Assembly (NCBI GenBank): GCA_012799115.1
Contig: JAAZLY010000109.1
Location: forward strand, 1 to 15,600
Source of the DNA: Bacillota bacterium
GTDB taxonomy: Bacteria > Bacillota > Limnochordia > Darwinibacteriales > Darwinibacteriaceae
Length of the DNA: 15,600 bases
Reading direction: 5' to 3'
In this document: positions 14,346 to 15,600 of the stretch, piece by piece
Layout of the letters: each line of letters starts with the position of its first letter
How positions within the stretch are numbered: position 1 is the stretch's first letter
Made by a program: the position numbers and the translations under genes
The notes under the pieces: generated by a model
Told to the model about the DNA's origin: nothing
Seen by the model: the letters and a program-made list of their open reading frames with translations, nothing else
The model's database searches: none

Positions 14346-15600
14346 ATGAAAGGATTTATGGACGAGAACTTTTTGCTGACCAATCCAACCGCCGAACGAC
14401 TCTATCATGACTTTGCCAAGGAGATGCCCATCTTTGACTACCATTGTCATTTGAGTCCCAAGGAAATTGCTGAGAACAAGACATACAGGAATATTACGGA
14501 GATCTGGCTAGGAGGGGATCACTACAAATGGCGTGCCATGAGGGCCAATGGTGTTGAGGAAAAGTATATAACTGGTGATGCCAGCGATAAGGAGAAGTTC
14601 CTCAAGTGGGCTGAAACGATGCCGGCCTGTATTGGTAATCCCCTTTATCACTGGACCCACCTCGAACTACGCCGCTACTTCGGGATTGATTCCCTGCTCT
14701 CGCAAGAGACAGCGGAAGACATCTGGGAGAGGTGTAATCATCTTCTGCAGCAAGATGACTTCCGTGCTCGGGCCCTAATCGAAAGATCTAATGTCAAGGG
14801 ACTGTGCACGACAGATGATCCCACAGACTCTCTAGAATACCACCAAGCCTTGGCTCAAGATCGTGCCTTTGGGGTCAAGGTGTATCCGACGTTCCGCCCG
14901 GACAAGAGCTTCAATGTTGATCAGCCAGGATTTGCCCAATGGATCAAAGGGCTCGAAGAAGCTGTTGGTGACAGGATTCGAACATTTGCAGATTTCAAGG
15001 AAGCGTTGACCCAGAGAATGGAGTTCTTCTCTAGTATGGGATGCGCCCTGTCTGATCACGGCTTGGATCCAATTGTGTATAGGGAAGGGACCGAAGACGA
15101 AGCCACAAACATTCTGCAACGGGCTCTAGCAAGGGAGAAGCTTAGCCAAGAAGAAGTAGCAAAGTTTAAGACACAAGTCCTTGTCTTTCTAGGTAGAGAA
15201 TACGCAGATCGGGGCTGGGTCATGCAGCTCCATCTTTCTGCCATACGTAACAATAGTTCCCGCATGCATAGGCTCCTAGGCCCTGATACAGGCTTTGACT
15301 CCATGGATGATCGGGTGTATGGTCGAGATCTCGTGGCCTTTCTATCAAAGCTCGATGAGACTAACCAGTTGCCGAAGACCATTTTGTATTCTCTCAACCC
15401 CACCGATAATGAGCTCTTGGCTACAATCGCAGGCTCTTTCCAAGGCGGAGGGATTCCTGGAAAAATGCAGCTGGGTTCTGGTCGGTGGTTCAACGATCAA
15501 AAAGATGGCATGATTCGACAGATGATCGCGCTAGCCAACATTGGTCTTCTCAGCCGCTTTGTGGGTATGTTGACAGACTCCCGGAGCTTTCTCTCCTACA
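14346..15600 (+). CDS. uxaC: Uronate isomerase (glucuronate/galacturonate isomerase), 3'-truncated by window end
   Basis: The open frame runs 418 codons to the window edge without a stop. UxaC proteins are about 465-470 residues, so roughly the last 50 are missing. The enzyme isomerises D-galacturonate to D-tagaturonate and D-glucuronate to D-fructuronate in the cytosol. Family landmarks are FDYHCHLSP with H33-x-H35 (amidohydrolase-superfamily metal-site pattern), CTTDDPTDSL, VYPTFRPD, the LHLSAIRNN segment, GRWFNDQKDGM and LLSRFVGMLTDSRSFLSY at the cut end. GGAGGGA precedes the ATG by 5 nt. Its presence supplies the first step for the UxaE/UxuB pathway upstream. No frameshift is seen in the visible part. 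Confidence 0.95.
   Translation, partial: MKGFMDENFLLTNPTAERLYHDFAKEMPIFDYHCHLSPKEIAENKTYRNITEIWLGGDHYKWRAMRANGVEEKYITGDASDKEKFLKWAETMPACIGNPLYHWTHLELRRYFGIDSLLSQETAEDIWERCNHLLQQDDFRARALIERSNVKGLCTTDDPTDSLEYHQALAQDRAFGVKVYPTFRPDKSFNVDQPGFAQWIKGLEEAVGDRIRTFADFKEALTQRMEFFSSMGCALSDHGLDPIVYREGTEDEATNILQRALAREKLSQEEVAKFKTQVLVFLGREYADRGWVMQLHLSAIRNNSSRMHRLLGPDTGFDSMDDRVYGRDLVAFLSKLDETNQLPKTILYSLNPTDNELLATIAGSFQGGGIPGKMQLGSGRWFNDQKDGMIRQMIALANIGLLSRFVGMLTDSRSFLSY

Overview
The window reads as a carbohydrate, mainly hexuronate, utilisation locus from an anaerobic, fermentative-looking bacterium of the Bacillota type. Support comes from strong AGGAGG-like ribosome binding sites, intrinsic terminators, frequent GTG/TTG starts and gene families common in that phylum. 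All twelve protein genes are on the + strand, and I see no mobile element, CRISPR array, tRNA or rRNA. The substrate-binding protein has a type I signal peptide without a lipobox cysteine. That is atypical for a single-membrane Bacillota and leaves a diderm lineage open; the exact lineage cannot be fixed from the sequence.

Layout. (1) 1-303: a consensus promoter (TTGACA, 17 bp, TATAAT), about 200 nt of structured, apparently non-coding sequence with two possible pseudoknots, and an intrinsic terminator; this is a candidate ncRNA gene or riboswitch-like leader. (2) 374-1477: a class I mannose-6-phosphate isomerase-like protein. (3) 1618-6632: a promoter followed by a probable operon for a UroD-superfamily methyltransferase-like protein, a GntR/FCD regulator, a substrate-binding protein and two permeases of a MalFG-type importer, with no ATPase gene. 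(4) 6741-7976: a ROK-family repressor. (5) 8015-14314: a perfect inverted repeat and then a tight five-gene run: fructuronate reductase/mannonate oxidoreductase (UxuB-type SDR), a LarA-like nickel-pincer racemase/epimerase, tagaturonate epimerase (UxaE), a PfkB sugar kinase and 6-phosphogluconate dehydrogenase (Gnd), ending in a short terminator. (6) 14346-15600: uronate isomerase (UxaC), cut by the window end.

How the genes may work together. UxaC, UxaE and UxuB take galacturonate through tagaturonate and fructuronate to D-mannonate. The usual next enzymes, mannonate dehydratase (UxuA) and KDPG aldolase, are absent from the window. A LarA-like protein with the D..R, His, and His-x9-Lys active-site pattern, a sugar kinase and Gnd are present instead. 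Some LarA homologues are known D-gluconate 2-epimerases, so I infer a possible route: mannonate to gluconate to 6-phosphogluconate to ribulose-5-phosphate + CO2. This would be redox-balanced, because UxuB consumes one NAD(P)H and Gnd regenerates one, and it would feed the pentose phosphate pathway rather than Entner-Doudoroff. This hypothesis is the most interesting content of the window, together with the structured RNA at the 5' end. The conventional alternative is that the kinase acts on 2-keto-3-deoxygluconate and that UxuA and the aldolase are encoded elsewhere.
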